Shown here: piece after piece, positions 42,552 through 51,880 of the stretch
How positions within the stretch are numbered: the first letter of the stretch is position 1
How the letters are laid out: every line of letters starts with the position of its first letter
Assembly: GCF_947498015.1 (NCBI RefSeq)
Contig: NZ_CANMIR010000011.1
Location: 1-64,000 of the forward strand
Source: an uncultured Neptuniibacter sp.
Lineage (GTDB): Bacteria; Pseudomonadota; Gammaproteobacteria; Pseudomonadales; Balneatricaceae
DNA: 64,000 bases
Direction of reading: 5' to 3'
Position numbers and translations under genes: made by a program
Notes under the pieces: generated by a model
Told to the model about the DNA's origin: nothing
The model's database searches: none
What the model saw: the letters and a program-made list of their open reading frames with translations, nothing else

Positions 42552-42580
42552 TTGAATCCAAACTTTAAGCTATCGATAAT
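42552..42580 (+). promoter_or_regulatory. Candidate nhaD promoter
   Basis: TTGAAT (42552-42557) and GATAAT (42575-42580) are separated by 17 bases, directed toward nhaD. It is the best match in the 329-base gap between prfB and nhaD (42356-42684), which otherwise holds no gene or hairpin I can support. Confidence 0.5.
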
Positions 42581-42684
42581 CTGTAAGAGTTTTCTGCTGA
42601 CGCGCTAGCAGTTTCAATACTCGACTGGCACACTGGCAATGTCTGGCTTCAAAACAATGGTATAGAAGGAAACCTGATTCAGTC

Positions 42685-44136
42685 ATGTTGTCGAAATATC
42701 TGCTAGGACTCAGCCTGATCTGCTTTTCGCCGGCCATATTTGCATTTACTGGCGGAGATTCACTTCTGCTAATCGATCTGACACAGTCTATTTTTGGTAT
42801 TCTGGCCCTCATCGTTTTTATCGTGGGCTACTGTTTTGTTCTAGGTGAAGAAGCGATCCATCTACGCAAATCTAAACCTATGATGGTCGCAGCAGGCTTT
42901 ATCTGGCTTCTCACCGGTATTGCTTACGCACTGAGTGGTGATAACCTCACAGCGGGCCTGGCAGTTAGGCAATACATTCTGGAGTATGCAGAACTATTCC
43001 TGTTCCTACTGGCCGCAATGACCTTCATCACCACGATGGAGGAACGTCTGGTTTTTGCTGCGATCCGGTCCTGGCTGGTCGTACAGCGATTCTCCTTACG
43101 CAAGATCTACTGGATTACCGGCGCACTTGCTTTCACCATTTCACCTATCGCTGATAACCTATCTACAGCCCTTTTGATGGGCGCGGTATTGATGGCAGTC
43201 GGCAACCACTACCATAAATTTATCACGGTGGGCTGTATCAACATTGTAATCGCTGCCAACTCCGGAGGAGCCTTCAGCCCCTTTGGCGACATTACCACTC
43301 TGATGGTGTGGCAGAAAGGCCTGGTCCATTTTGCTGACTTTCTTCACCTTTTCCCCTCCGCATTGATCACCTGGCTAATCCCTGCTGCCATTATGAGTAC
43401 AGTAATAGAAAGCGCGCCCCCATCCGGGGAAACGGAGCGCCTCCATATGAAAAAGGGGGCAGCAACAATCATCTTTATCTTTTTATTTACAATTACCCTC
43501 TCCATTCTGGCGCATACTATTCTTAACCTTCCCCCGGTTTTAGGCATGATGACCGGACTGGGCATCCTCAAGCTCTTTGGCTTTTACATCAGCAAACATG
43601 AACCCATCGTGCACGAACAGGGACATATAACTCACCATCACGCAGAGAACATGCAGACTCACCAACACGCCAAAGGGGACCATTCAGATGTAATCAGGCG
43701 TTTTAATATCTTCAAAGTAGTGGAGCGTTCCTCATGGGATACCCTGATGTTCTTCTATGGGGTTGTACTTTGTGTAGGAGGGTTAGCAACGCTGGGCTAT
43801 TTAGCATTGCTATCGGAATGGATGTATACCGGTCTGGGCGCAACCACCAGCAACATCTTAGTTGGCTTTGCATCAGCCCTTGTTGATAACATTCCAGTAA
43901 TGTTTGCGGTGCTCAGCATGGAACCAGAGATGGATCTATCGCAATGGTTACTGGTTACACTGGCGGCGGGCGTCGGCGGATCTATCTTATCGATTGGCTC
44001 TGCTGCAGGGATCGCCCTGATGGGACAGGCTCAGGGGGTATATACCTTCGCAAGCCACCTGAAGTGGAGTTGGGCGATCATACTCGGATATCTCTGCGGT
44101 ATTCTCACCCATATGCTGTTACATAATATGTTTTAA
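42685..44136 (+). CDS. nhaD: Sodium:proton antiporter NhaD with a histidine-rich loop
   Basis: NhaD exports Na+ (or Li+) in exchange for protons and is common in marine and alkaliphilic bacteria. The 483-residue protein has an N-terminal hydrophobic segment and about twelve further membrane spans, with conserved ISPIADNLSTALLMG and ASALVDNIPVMFAV motifs containing Asp-Asn pairs. A loop at about 305-333 contains nine histidines, which could sense pH or bind metal. The nearest ribosome-binding sequence (AAGGA) is 14 bases upstream, so the exact start is slightly uncertain. Confidence 0.92.
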   Translation: MLSKYLLGLSLICFSPAIFAFTGGDSLLLIDLTQSIFGILALIVFIVGYCFVLGEEAIHLRKSKPMMVAAGFIWLLTGIAYALSGDNLTAGLAVRQYILEYAELFLFLLAAMTFITTMEERLVFAAIRSWLVVQRFSLRKIYWITGALAFTISPIADNLSTALLMGAVLMAVGNHYHKFITVGCINIVIAANSGGAFSPFGDITTLMVWQKGLVHFADFLHLFPSALITWLIPAAIMSTVIESAPPSGETERLHMKKGAATIIFIFLFTITLSILAHTILNLPPVLGMMTGLGILKLFGFYISKHEPIVHEQGHITHHHAENMQTHQHAKGDHSDVIRRFNIFKVVERSSWDTLMFFYGVVLCVGGLATLGYLALLSEWMYTGLGATTSNILVGFASALVDNIPVMFAVLSMEPEMDLSQWLLVTLAAGVGGSILSIGSAAGIALMGQAQGVYTFASHLKWSWAIILGYLCGILTHMLLHNMF

Positions 44137-44151
44137 CGCTTTCCGTTCAGT

Positions 44152-44673
44152 TCAGGCCATACCAAATTCAGAAAGAACTTGCTGACACCAGCGTGTAACA
44201 CGCTCTTCAGTCTCGCTACGTTGACAATCTTCATCGATCGCCAATCCCACAAACTGGCTTTGATCGTCCGTTAGCGCTTTTGAGGCTTCAAAGTCATAGC
44301 CTTCAACAGACCAGTACCCCACCATCTTGGCACCTCGCGCCCGCATACGTTCATGCAGCAATCCCATCGCATCCAGAAACCACTCGCTGTATCCAATCTG
44401 ATCACCAAGTCCGAACAAGGCACAGCTTTTGCCCTCAACCTCAGCTGCATCTAGCACCTGCCAAAGATCGGCCCAGTCCTCCTGAAGCTCGCCAAAATCC
44501 CAAGTCGGAATACCCAGTATCAGATGCTCATACTCAGCCAGACTATCCAGCCCATCAGCTGCAATATCAATACGATGAACCTTATCCAGCCCAATATTTT
44601 CGGCAATCAGGTCAGCAACACTCTCTGTGTTTCCGGTCGTTGACCCATAAAACAAACCGATCGATCTACTCAT
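44152..44673 (-). CDS. Flavodoxin (long-chain)
   Basis: Flavodoxins are FMN-binding electron carriers that can replace ferredoxin. The 173-residue protein has the phosphate-binding loop GSTTGNTES (10-18), the aromatic FMN loops PTWDFGELQEDW and GLGDQIGYSEWF, and the extra strand insertion of long-chain flavodoxins. It may be FldA or FldB; the sequence alone does not decide. Confidence 0.92.
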   Translation of the reverse strand: MSRSIGLFYGSTTGNTESVADLIAENIGLDKVHRIDIAADGLDSLAEYEHLILGIPTWDFGELQEDWADLWQVLDAAEVEGKSCALFGLGDQIGYSEWFLDAMGLLHERMRARGAKMVGYWSVEGYDFEASKALTDDQSQFVGLAIDEDCQRSETEERVTRWCQQVLSEFGMA

Positions 44674-44688
44674 CTCATTCCCAACTCT

Positions 44689-44717
44689 ACAAACAAAAAA
44701 AGCAGCCCATGGCTGCT
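44689..44717 (-). terminator. Intrinsic terminator of the phasin gene
   Basis: On the minus strand AGCAGCC (44711-44717) pairs with GGCTGCT (44701-44707) around a three-base loop, followed by TTTTTT. It lies about 17 bases past the phasin stop codon. Confidence 0.85.
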
Positions 44718-44734
44718 TTTAACACAGGTAATTA

Positions 44735-45058
44735 CTACTTATTGAAAGCATCAAATGTAGACTGAGCCATCCCCTCTATCTCGGAACGGGCTTCCTGAAG
44801 CGCCTTCATATTCTGCTCACTCGCACATTTGAGTGTCTCTTCAAGCTCTTTGGCATAGCTGCGCTGTAGTTCCAGCAGATCAGAAGGGGACTGGCACTTC
44901 TGCATCTCTTTTGTCTGCTGAATGGTCGCTTCGATACAAGATTTGGTGCACTCCATCTGCTGACGTGTAAGCTCTTCCAGCATTTTAGTCTGAATATTAA
45001 CCAGTTCTTTGAACGGTCCCATAGAATCAGTTATTTTTTTATTCATATCTTGGAACAT
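44735..45058 (-). CDS. Phasin-family protein
   Basis: This helical protein of about 107 residues resembles the phasin family (PF09361), which coats polyhydroxyalkanoate granules. It is almost entirely amphipathic helix with coiled-coil character. The ATG at 45058 is preferred over a GTG nine bases upstream because AAGGTGG precedes it. It contains four cysteines (in ECTKSCIE, MQKCQ and LKCAS), which is unusual for this family. No PHA synthase or depolymerase is in the window, so a granule role is only inferred. Confidence 0.75.
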   Translation of the reverse strand: MFQDMNKKITDSMGPFKELVNIQTKMLEELTRQQMECTKSCIEATIQQTKEMQKCQSPSDLLELQRSYAKELEETLKCASEQNMKALQEARSEIEGMAQSTFDAFNK

Positions 45059-45152
45059 AATCACCACCTTCCCTTAAAAGTCACCAGAGAAACTACAACA
45101 TCGCACTCACAGTACCATCATAAAGAGCGCAGGACTTATTGATATCTACCCT

Positions 45153-45158
45153 TATAAT
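45153..45158 (+). promoter_or_regulatory. Candidate -10 box upstream of gloA
   Basis: TATAAT at 45153-45158 lies about 80 bases before the gloA start. No good -35 is visible at the expected distance, and a later CATAAT (about 45201) is another possibility. Confidence 0.3.
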
Positions 45159-45235
45159 AAAGCACTCTAGCGATACAATGGCAAAGCCTATATTGCTCTC
45201 ATAATACCAAATATCGACACAAAGGATGCTGAAAA

Positions 45236-45628
45236 ATGCGCTTTTTACACACCATGCTGCGCGTAACTGATCTACAACAATCTATTGATTTCTATACACA
45301 GCTGATGGGAATGAAACTATTACGCAGCAAGGACTATCCAGATGGACGATTTACACTGGCATTTCTCGGCTACGGCGATGAAGCACAACACACCGCACTG
45401 GAGCTGACGCATAACTGGGATACTGACAGTTACGAACTAGGCAGCGCATTTGGTCACCTGGCGATCGAGGTTGAAGATGTATATGCCGCTTGTGAAGCGA
45501 TTAAAAAGAAAGGGGGCAAGGTTGTCCGTGATGCTGGGCCGATGAAGCACGGAAGCACCGTACTTGCGTTTGTAAAAGACCCTGATGGTTATATGATTGA
45601 ACTACTTGGCAGCAAACGTAACGATTAA
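45236..45628 (+). CDS. gloA: Lactoylglutathione lyase (glyoxalase I)
   Basis: GloA detoxifies methylglyoxal by converting its glutathione adduct to S-lactoylglutathione. The 130-residue VOC-fold protein is close to the E. coli length. The metal ligands fit H5 (FLHTMLRV), the Glu in ALELTHNW, the His in FGHLAIEV and the Glu in GYMIELLG. It stands alone between the phasin and diguanylate cyclase genes. Confidence 0.95.
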   Translation: MRFLHTMLRVTDLQQSIDFYTQLMGMKLLRSKDYPDGRFTLAFLGYGDEAQHTALELTHNWDTDSYELGSAFGHLAIEVEDVYAACEAIKKKGGKVVRDAGPMKHGSTVLAFVKDPDGYMIELLGSKRND

Positions 45629-45661
45629 CGTAGAGATCCAATCAGTGGTTGATTTTCACCA

Positions 45662-46885
45662 CTAAACAGCAAACGCCGGGGCAGTGTTCTGTGCGGCTGA
45701 TATACAGTTGCGCCCTTTCTCTTTAGCACGATAAAGATGCTCATCTGATCTCTTGATAACCGCATCAGGATTAAGATCCTGGTGCGAGGCCAGTGCGATC
45801 CCGATACTGACCGTTAAGGGGATCTGATAACCGTTTATCTGAAATGGTTCAGCAGAGACCATCATGAGCACTCTCTCAGCAACCGACATCAGCTGCTCTT
45901 CACTCACTTCAGGCAACAACACAATAAACTCTTCTCCACCATATCGACCCAGATCCGAATAGAGACGCAACTCCCCCTGTAACCGGTGAGCAAAGTAGCG
46001 TAACAGCTCATCACCCACCTGATGTCCATATTGATCGTTAACCTGTTTGAAATGATCGATATCCAACATTAAGATCCCAAAACCTTTCTCGTCAGAACAT
46101 CCCCGTCTAAACCGTTCCCACTCAGCTTCAATCCTTCGCGTTATCTCCGCGCGATTATATATATTGGTGACACTGTCGATTGTTGCTAACTGCTCCAGAA
46201 GGTGCTGCTGACTCAAAAGCTTACGCGCAGTACTGTGCATAAATATGTAAGCCGTTATAACGACACAGAACAAAATTATTGAGATCCCAACCATAAAGAG
46301 CAGAACGCCCTGGTTAACTTCTGCTCTAAACTCTGTCATATCCTGATAGATTTCGAAAACACCAATAACCGAGCCTGATTCATCCCTCATCGGAACATAG
46401 CTCTCTACCACATCAACATCAAAACGGTTTTCAGCGGCCATATCATGAACTTGATCTTTAGTTTGTATCGTCGAACTCCGCCCTCCGGAAAGCGCAATCT
46501 CCAGATGTTTATTCCCTACTGCGCCCTTTCCAATAATCTCAAAATCATTGCTATAAACTACAATATTACTCGGCGCAAAAAGCTTAATTTTCAGGATACC
46601 ATAGGGTGTAAGAAACGCTCTGAGGGTCTTATCCAGATGCAGGATCTCATCATTGGGTAGAAAAGGCTTAGCTAATGCATTATCCAATATCTCACGGTGA
46701 GCATGCATAATGGACACCGCAAGATTTGAGGCATTCGACTCCGCCAGCCGTAAAACATAACGCTCATACAGCTTAAACGAAGCAAAGCCTGACAGTAAAA
46801 GTAGCACCAGTGATGACAATACTGCGATAAAGCTGAAACGCTTTAAAAAAAGATTGGGAGCATTCGAAAGTTCCCTGGGACTCAT
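45662..46885 (-). CDS. Membrane-anchored diguanylate cyclase (GGEEF)
   Basis: This 407-residue protein has two membrane segments (about 20-42 and 193-215) flanking a periplasmic sensor domain of about 150 residues, then a GGDEF domain with catalytic motif GGEEF (316-320). No RxxD inhibitory site is present at the expected position, so feedback inhibition by c-di-GMP is unlikely. The inducing signal is unknown. Confidence 0.9.
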   Translation of the reverse strand: MSPRELSNAPNLFLKRFSFIAVLSSLVLLLLSGFASFKLYERYVLRLAESNASNLAVSIMHAHREILDNALAKPFLPNDEILHLDKTLRAFLTPYGILKIKLFAPSNIVVYSNDFEIIGKGAVGNKHLEIALSGGRSSTIQTKDQVHDMAAENRFDVDVVESYVPMRDESGSVIGVFEIYQDMTEFRAEVNQGVLLFMVGISIILFCVVITAYIFMHSTARKLLSQQHLLEQLATIDSVTNIYNRAEITRRIEAEWERFRRGCSDEKGFGILMLDIDHFKQVNDQYGHQVGDELLRYFAHRLQGELRLYSDLGRYGGEEFIVLLPEVSEEQLMSVAERVLMMVSAEPFQINGYQIPLTVSIGIALASHQDLNPDAVIKRSDEHLYRAKEKGRNCISAAQNTAPAFAV

Positions 46886-46950
46886 GCAACAATACCTCTA
46901 GACAAGCTACCACCTTGGTGCAAAAAAATCCCTGTAGAACTCTAATCCTA

Positions 46951-46970
46951 GCATTTTTAGATAAAAATGC
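46951..46970. repeat. Palindrome upstream of the diguanylate cyclase gene
   Basis: GCATTTTTA and TAAAAATGC form a perfect inverted repeat with a two-base centre (46951-46970). It lies between the two GGDEF genes, about 66 bases before the smaller one, and could be an operator or part of a transcription terminator. Confidence 0.4.
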
Positions 46971-46995
46971 TCGCTCATCCTGCTGGATTGCGAAG

Positions 46996-47019
46996 CAAAA
47001 GCCTATCCATCTATAGGCT
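46996..47019 (-). terminator. Probable terminator of the large GGDEF/EAL gene
   Basis: On the minus strand AGCCTAT (47013-47019) pairs with ATAGGCT (47000-47006) around a six-base loop, followed by a short T-run. It lies 20 bases past the stop codon. Confidence 0.5.
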
Positions 47020-47038
47020 CATATAAAAAAATAGAGGG

Positions 47039-50000
47039 TCAATTGACTGAATGCTGATCCACAAACTGCCTGAACTCTTCTGGCGGGAGAGGCTTGCTGG
47101 TGAGATACCCCTGATAAAAATTACATGCCTTACTTCTCAAAAACATAAGCTGCTCCTCAGTTTCCACCCCCTCGGCGAGCACTTTAAGGCCTAAATTGTG
47201 CCCCATAGCCAGGATAGTGGATGCGATCACCATATCGTCTTTATCATGGGGGATATCATTAACGAAGGATTTATCGATCTTAAGCACATCCAGAGGAAAT
47301 TTTTTAAGATAGGAGAGGGATGAATAACCTGTCCCAAAATCATCCAGTGCGATACGCACCCCTAAATTACGTAGATTTTGTAGTAATTCTATCGCTTCAC
47401 TCTCCCTCTCCATCAGGGCACTCTCCGTTATCTCTAGCTCCAATAACTCAGGCGGCAGTTCAGTTTCTTCCAGAATCCCAGCGACAATCTCCTCCAGGTC
47501 AGAGTGTCGCAACTGAACCGCAGAGATATTCACAGCAACCAGTAGAGGAGCCATCCCCTCATCCAGCCATCTTTTTAGCTGCTCACAGCTCTCTTTAAGC
47601 ACGTAATAACCAATGCGATTAATCAAGCCGGTCTGCTCTGCAAGCGGTATGAACTGATCCGGAGGTACGACACCCCGTTCAGGATCGATCCAGCGAACCA
47701 AGGCTTCTGCACCAACCAACTGATTATTATCCATACGAACCTGAGGTTGAAAATAGACGCAAAGCTCTCCGTTGGAGATCGCTTTCATCAACCGCGATTC
47801 CATATCTAACCGGTTGCGGGCATCGATCGTTAACTCCTCTGTAAAGTAGTGAAACCGCCCACGCCCCTCGGCTTTTGCGCGATAGAGGGCCGCATCCGCA
47901 TGTTGCAGCAACGCTTCAGGCTCTTCACTTCTATTAGGATAGATACTGATGCCGATTGAACCTCCAATCGCCACTTCACAGCGATTGCTCAGATTCCAAC
48001 TGGTCGATAAAGAGCCAATCAGCTCATTCGCAACTTTCCCTGCATCTTCTGGATGATCCAGATCCTCCAGCAGGATTGCGAACTCATCGCCCCCCATACG
48101 GCAGACTAAATCTGTTTCACGGACTCTGTCAGATAGAAGCAACGCCACCTGCTTAAGCAGGTCATCTCCGGCAGCATGACCGAAACTATCATTAACATCT
48201 TTAAATCGATCCAGATCTAACAGCAGCAGAGCTATAGAAGAGTTCTGCCGTTTAGCGTGCGCCAGGGATTGTGTTAGACGTGTCTGTAGCACTAAGCGAT
48301 TCGGTAAGCCCGTTAACATGTCATGATGAGCCAGATAAACCAGCTTATCCTCAGACTCCTTCATTTTAGAGATATCCGCGAACACTCCCACATAATGGGA
48401 CACTTTGCCCTGTTCACCCTCTACCGCACTAATACTTAGGAGCTCGGGGTAGGTTGAACCATCTTTTCGTCGATTCCAGATCTCACCCTGCCAGTAACCG
48501 TTCTCACTAATGGATTGCCACATCTGCTGGTAGAAATCATCACCATGCCTGCCCGACTGCAGAATCCGGGATGAATGACCAATCACTTCACTTTCCGTAT
48601 ATCCGGTCAGGTGGCAGAAGGCACTATTCACCATCTGGATAGTGCCATCCGGATCAGTGATCATGACTCCCTCATTGGTGTGAGCAAAAACAGCCGCCGC
48701 CTGACGCAATCGCTCCTCATTCAGCTTTTGCTCTGTAACGTCTCGAACAAAGACGAAGAAACGCCCACCTCCGCCCGGCCAATAAGTGACATTGATCTCT
48801 ACATCGTACTTTTCGCCACTCTTCCGTCTGTGCGTGGAGAGGAATCGGCGCCCCCCCACCTGTTTAATCTCAGAAATTTTCTGCTTAATCTCGTGTACAG
48901 ACTCAAGGGCTTCAAGATCTCCGATCTGCATCGAGACCAACTCGTCACGGCTATAACCGGACATCTGTACATAAGCCTCATTCACATCAAGCAGATACCC
49001 CTTACCGTCGACAATCCAAAAACCATCCAGGGCTGTGGTGATCACTCCAAAATAGGTCTCAGCACTCTCTTTAAGCGCCGCGGTAGCCTGCTTATGTTCA
49101 GTGACATCTTCAAGTATCGCCAGGAAACCATCCTCGGTTGTCACCCCTGAAGCTTTAACAATCCTCTCGTCGCCATCTTTACAGGTCACAAAATACTCAT
49201 AAGGATCGATCTTGTGATCACCCATTCGGGCAACCTCAACCAGCTCAGCCCATAAGCTGCTGGCGCTCTCCCGATAGTTGGAATCAGGGTGAGCCTGATC
49301 AAACCAGTCATTGAGAGTTGGCACATCGTCAACCTGATAACCGAAGGTCTCTCGGAACTGGCGATTCACACTGATAAGATCGCCATTAAAAGTTACGTAC
49401 GCCATCGGTATTGGAGACTCATCAAATAGCGTGCGGAATTTCAGCTCACTCTCCGTCAGCTTCTGGATTGCAACGTCGCGCTCAGTCAGATCGCGTGCAA
49501 TCGCGACCACATACTCTTTATTTCCCAAACTGATGAGCTTCGCCTTCACCTCTACCGGGAGAATATGACCATCACTGCGCTTATGCCCAGACTCAAACAG
49601 CAGCTCTCTCTTTGCTTTTAATTCTTGTACATGTCGATTCAACCAAAGATCTAACGTTGTAAACTGGGCAGATATATCTGTGACTCTAAGATTTAAGAGA
49701 TCACTCATCGGCATCATCAAGCTTTTGGCAGCCTGCAGATTGGCATCCAGTATTCGGCCATCATCCGCATCAATGATGTAGATTGCATCACTGACCTGCT
49801 CCACTAAGTTCTGATAGAACGCTTTTTGCTCCACATCACGCAGTCGCGCTTCGGTACTCTGAAGGTCACGATTTTTGCGCAGCAGTGTTTCCTGAAGGTA
49901 CTCAATATAGGAGCCTTGAAGAGACTTCGCGATATCATGTCGAGTTAGTATCCCCTGTAGAACACCGCCAGCATCCATCACCACCAGGCGTCTGACTTTA

Positions 50001-50707
50001 TGATGTTCCATCAGACGACTTGCATGCTGTAGCGGTGTATCAGCACTAATAGTAATCAGTGGCGAAACCATCTCGTCGGCCACACACACCTGCTCAGCGG
50101 CTTCAATGGACCCCGCCAAGCGCACCATATCTCGCTCAGTGAGAATGCCCGCCGGGAGATCATCAATCGTCACAACGACACAACTGATTTTTTGTGCGCG
50201 CATCATCGAGACTGCAACAGATAGGGGCTCCGCATGATCAATCGTGCTGACTTTACGTGTCATAGAGCTGGCGACTGTCTTCAGTTCAACCAGATACTCC
50301 ATCCCCATATGGTGAAGAAAATCCCCTTCGCTGACTAAACCGATTAACACACCGGAATCATCAACCACCACCAGATGGCGCACTTTGTGCTCTGACATCA
50401 CCTGATAGGCATCACCATAGCCCAGATGAGACTTTACAATGATCGGTGGTTGACTCATCACCTCTTTCATTGTCAAAGCTTGAACCGCTTTGGATTCTGA
50501 GATCAGACGTATCGCATCCTGCTCTGTAAAAATACCAACAGGCCGGTCGGCCTTATCAACCGCAACAACACTGCTGATAGAGCGCTGCTGCATTAACGAC
50601 AGAACATGAGTGAGCGCAACATCGGGGGAAACCTTAACGACGTCCGCTGTCAATATAGCTTTGAGTGGTACTGACTCAATTTCCAGGGTATTCAGATTCA
50701 TATCCAT
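47039..50707 (-). CDS. Large c-di-GMP signalling protein: 4 CBS, 4 PAS, GGDEF, EAL
   Basis: This protein of about 1222 residues (ATG at 50707; an in-frame TTG at 50731 is less likely) begins with four CBS repeats in two pairs (about 10-130 and 140-265), which usually bind adenosine nucleotides. Four PAS domains follow (near VSDAIYIIDADDGRI, ESPIPMAYVTFNGDLI, ALDGFWIVDGKGYLL and TNEGVMITDPDGTIQ). It ends with a GGDEF domain (GGDEF about 871-875, with an RETD inhibitory site) and an EAL domain (EALVRW, LEITESAL, DDFGTGYSS, AEGVETEEQ), both with intact catalytic motifs. No membrane segment is seen, so it is cytoplasmic. It could make or degrade c-di-GMP depending on adenylate and PAS signals. 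Confidence 0.92.
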   Translation of the reverse strand: MDMNLNTLEIESVPLKAILTADVVKVSPDVALTHVLSLMQQRSISSVVAVDKADRPVGIFTEQDAIRLISESKAVQALTMKEVMSQPPIIVKSHLGYGDAYQVMSEHKVRHLVVVDDSGVLIGLVSEGDFLHHMGMEYLVELKTVASSMTRKVSTIDHAEPLSVAVSMMRAQKISCVVVTIDDLPAGILTERDMVRLAGSIEAAEQVCVADEMVSPLITISADTPLQHASRLMEHHKVRRLVVMDAGGVLQGILTRHDIAKSLQGSYIEYLQETLLRKNRDLQSTEARLRDVEQKAFYQNLVEQVSDAIYIIDADDGRILDANLQAAKSLMMPMSDLLNLRVTDISAQFTTLDLWLNRHVQELKAKRELLFESGHKRSDGHILPVEVKAKLISLGNKEYVVAIARDLTERDVAIQKLTESELKFRTLFDESPIPMAYVTFNGDLISVNRQFRETFGYQVDDVPTLNDWFDQAHPDSNYRESASSLWAELVEVARMGDHKIDPYEYFVTCKDGDERIVKASGVTTEDGFLAILEDVTEHKQATAALKESAETYFGVITTALDGFWIVDGKGYLLDVNEAYVQMSGYSRDELVSMQIGDLEALESVHEIKQKISEIKQVGGRRFLSTHRRKSGEKYDVEINVTYWPGGGGRFFVFVRDVTEQKLNEERLRQAAAVFAHTNEGVMITDPDGTIQMVNSAFCHLTGYTESEVIGHSSRILQSGRHGDDFYQQMWQSISENGYWQGEIWNRRKDGSTYPELLSISAVEGEQGKVSHYVGVFADISKMKESEDKLVYLAHHDMLTGLPNRLVLQTRLTQSLAHAKRQNSSIALLLLDLDRFKDVNDSFGHAAGDDLLKQVALLLSDRVRETDLVCRMGGDEFAILLEDLDHPEDAGKVANELIGSLSTSWNLSNRCEVAIGGSIGISIYPNRSEEPEALLQHADAALYRAKAEGRGRFHYFTEELTIDARNRLDMESRLMKAISNGELCVYFQPQVRMDNNQLVGAEALVRWIDPERGVVPPDQFIPLAEQTGLINRIGYYVLKESCEQLKRWLDEGMAPLLVAVNISAVQLRHSDLEEIVAGILEETELPPELLELEITESALMERESEAIELLQNLRNLGVRIALDDFGTGYSSLSYLKKFPLDVLKIDKSFVNDIPHDKDDMVIASTILAMGHNLGLKVLAEGVETEEQLMFLRSKACNFYQGYLTSKPLPPEEFRQFVDQHSVN

Positions 50708-50731
50708 GAACTTCAACACAAGTTGATTCAA

Positions 50732-51063
50732 GCTTAGACGATTCTAAGACACGAACCGTTAGAATACATCGTTATAAGCACTAAGGTGAATGTATATTAA
50801 ACAACCGTATTAATGTATTATAAAAACATTTTAGTTAGAATTGATCCATCGCAACAGAATGAAAATGAGAGTAGTGCTGCACCCAGATCTTAATATAGAA
50901 TCGCGCACTAAATTAGCCAATGCTTAAGTACCTTCATCTATTTCGGGGTCGATTTCACTGTTTAGGAGCGCTTAATCCTAGGTGTAATCAACAATTCCGA
51001 TCCAATTTGGGTATAATTGGCGACCTCTCTCGAACCCTAACTTATTAATATGGGCAACACTCG
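50732..51063. other. Divergent intergenic region
   Basis: This A/T-rich gap separates the large c-di-GMP gene (minus) from the Sel1-repeat gene (plus). Besides the promoter noted for the latter, I see no open frame with a start signal, no RNA gene and no strong hairpin. The minus-strand promoter for the large gene cannot be placed confidently. Confidence 0.6.
50988..51017 (+). promoter_or_regulatory. Candidate promoter of the Sel1-repeat gene
   Basis: TCAACA (50988-50993) and TATAAT (51012-51017) are spaced by 18 bases, giving a leader of about 40 bases before the start codon at 51064. Confidence 0.55.
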
Positions 51064-51861
51064 ATGAAGAAACAGATTCTTTTAGCTGCAAGCCTGATGT
51101 TAAGCATCACGACCACTGACCTGATGGCTGCAAATCTGGGCAAAGGCTCTATCGCTTTTGATAAGCAAGATTACAAAACCGCTCTTGAAGAGTTAGCGCC
51201 TCTGGCAAAAGAGGGGGATCCTGACGCCCTGAATATGGTTGGCCAGATGTATGAAAATGGCTGGGGTGTTGATAAAGATGAAGCTAAGGCTGTTCAGTTC
51301 TACACTCGCGGTGCGGCACTTGGACATATCGGTAACGTAAACAGTCTGCGTGCTATCAAAGACAAAGAGTATAAATTAGAGCTTAAGACAGTTCAGCCAG
51401 CTGCAGAAGCAGGCGATGCCAACGCTCAGAACCGATTAGGTGAGATGGCAGAGTTTGGTTACGGCATGAAACGTAATCCAGATCTGGCTATCCAGTGGTA
51501 CCTAAAATCTGCAGACCAGGGTTTTATCGCGGCTCAACATAACATCGGGCGTTGCTATAACTTTGGTACAGGCGTTACTCAGGACTTCGCAGAAGCTGAA
51601 CGCTGGTACCGAAAAGCTGCAGAGCAGGGTCATACCGATGCCATGTTTTTCCTGGGCACACTGTACTCAAACAGCCATGGTTCCCAAGCAGATCAAGACA
51701 CCAACATTCTGGCCTATGCCTGGATGCACAACGCAGCAGAACTGGGCAACCGCACCGCGGTTGAGATTGAAAAACGCTTAGTCATGAAACTGAATGACAG
51801 TGAGCTGGCTGAAGCGAAATCACTTGCTGAAGAGTACCGAAAAACCTATATCGGTCAGTAA
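51064..51861 (+). CDS. Secreted Sel1-repeat (SLR) protein
   Basis: This 265-residue protein has a signal peptide (about 1-22, ending near DLMA-AN) and four or five Sel1-like TPR repeats, such as ALNMVGQMYENGWGVDKD, AQNRLGEMAEFGYGMKR and AAQHNIGRCYNFGTGVTQD. Such proteins are periplasmic adaptors for protein complexes or signalling. No specific partner is visible. A strong terminator follows. Confidence 0.85.
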   Translation: MKKQILLAASLMLSITTTDLMAANLGKGSIAFDKQDYKTALEELAPLAKEGDPDALNMVGQMYENGWGVDKDEAKAVQFYTRGAALGHIGNVNSLRAIKDKEYKLELKTVQPAAEAGDANAQNRLGEMAEFGYGMKRNPDLAIQWYLKSADQGFIAAQHNIGRCYNFGTGVTQDFAEAERWYRKAAEQGHTDAMFFLGTLYSNSHGSQADQDTNILAYAWMHNAAELGNRTAVEIEKRLVMKLNDSELAEAKSLAEEYRKTYIGQ

Positions 51862-51880
51862 GTCGTTGCCAAAATCACAA

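Noticed and set aside
48575..49150. 191-codon open frame on the plus strand inside the large GGDEF/EAL gene
   Set aside because: It is antisense to conserved PAS domains and has no supporting motif or ribosome-binding site.
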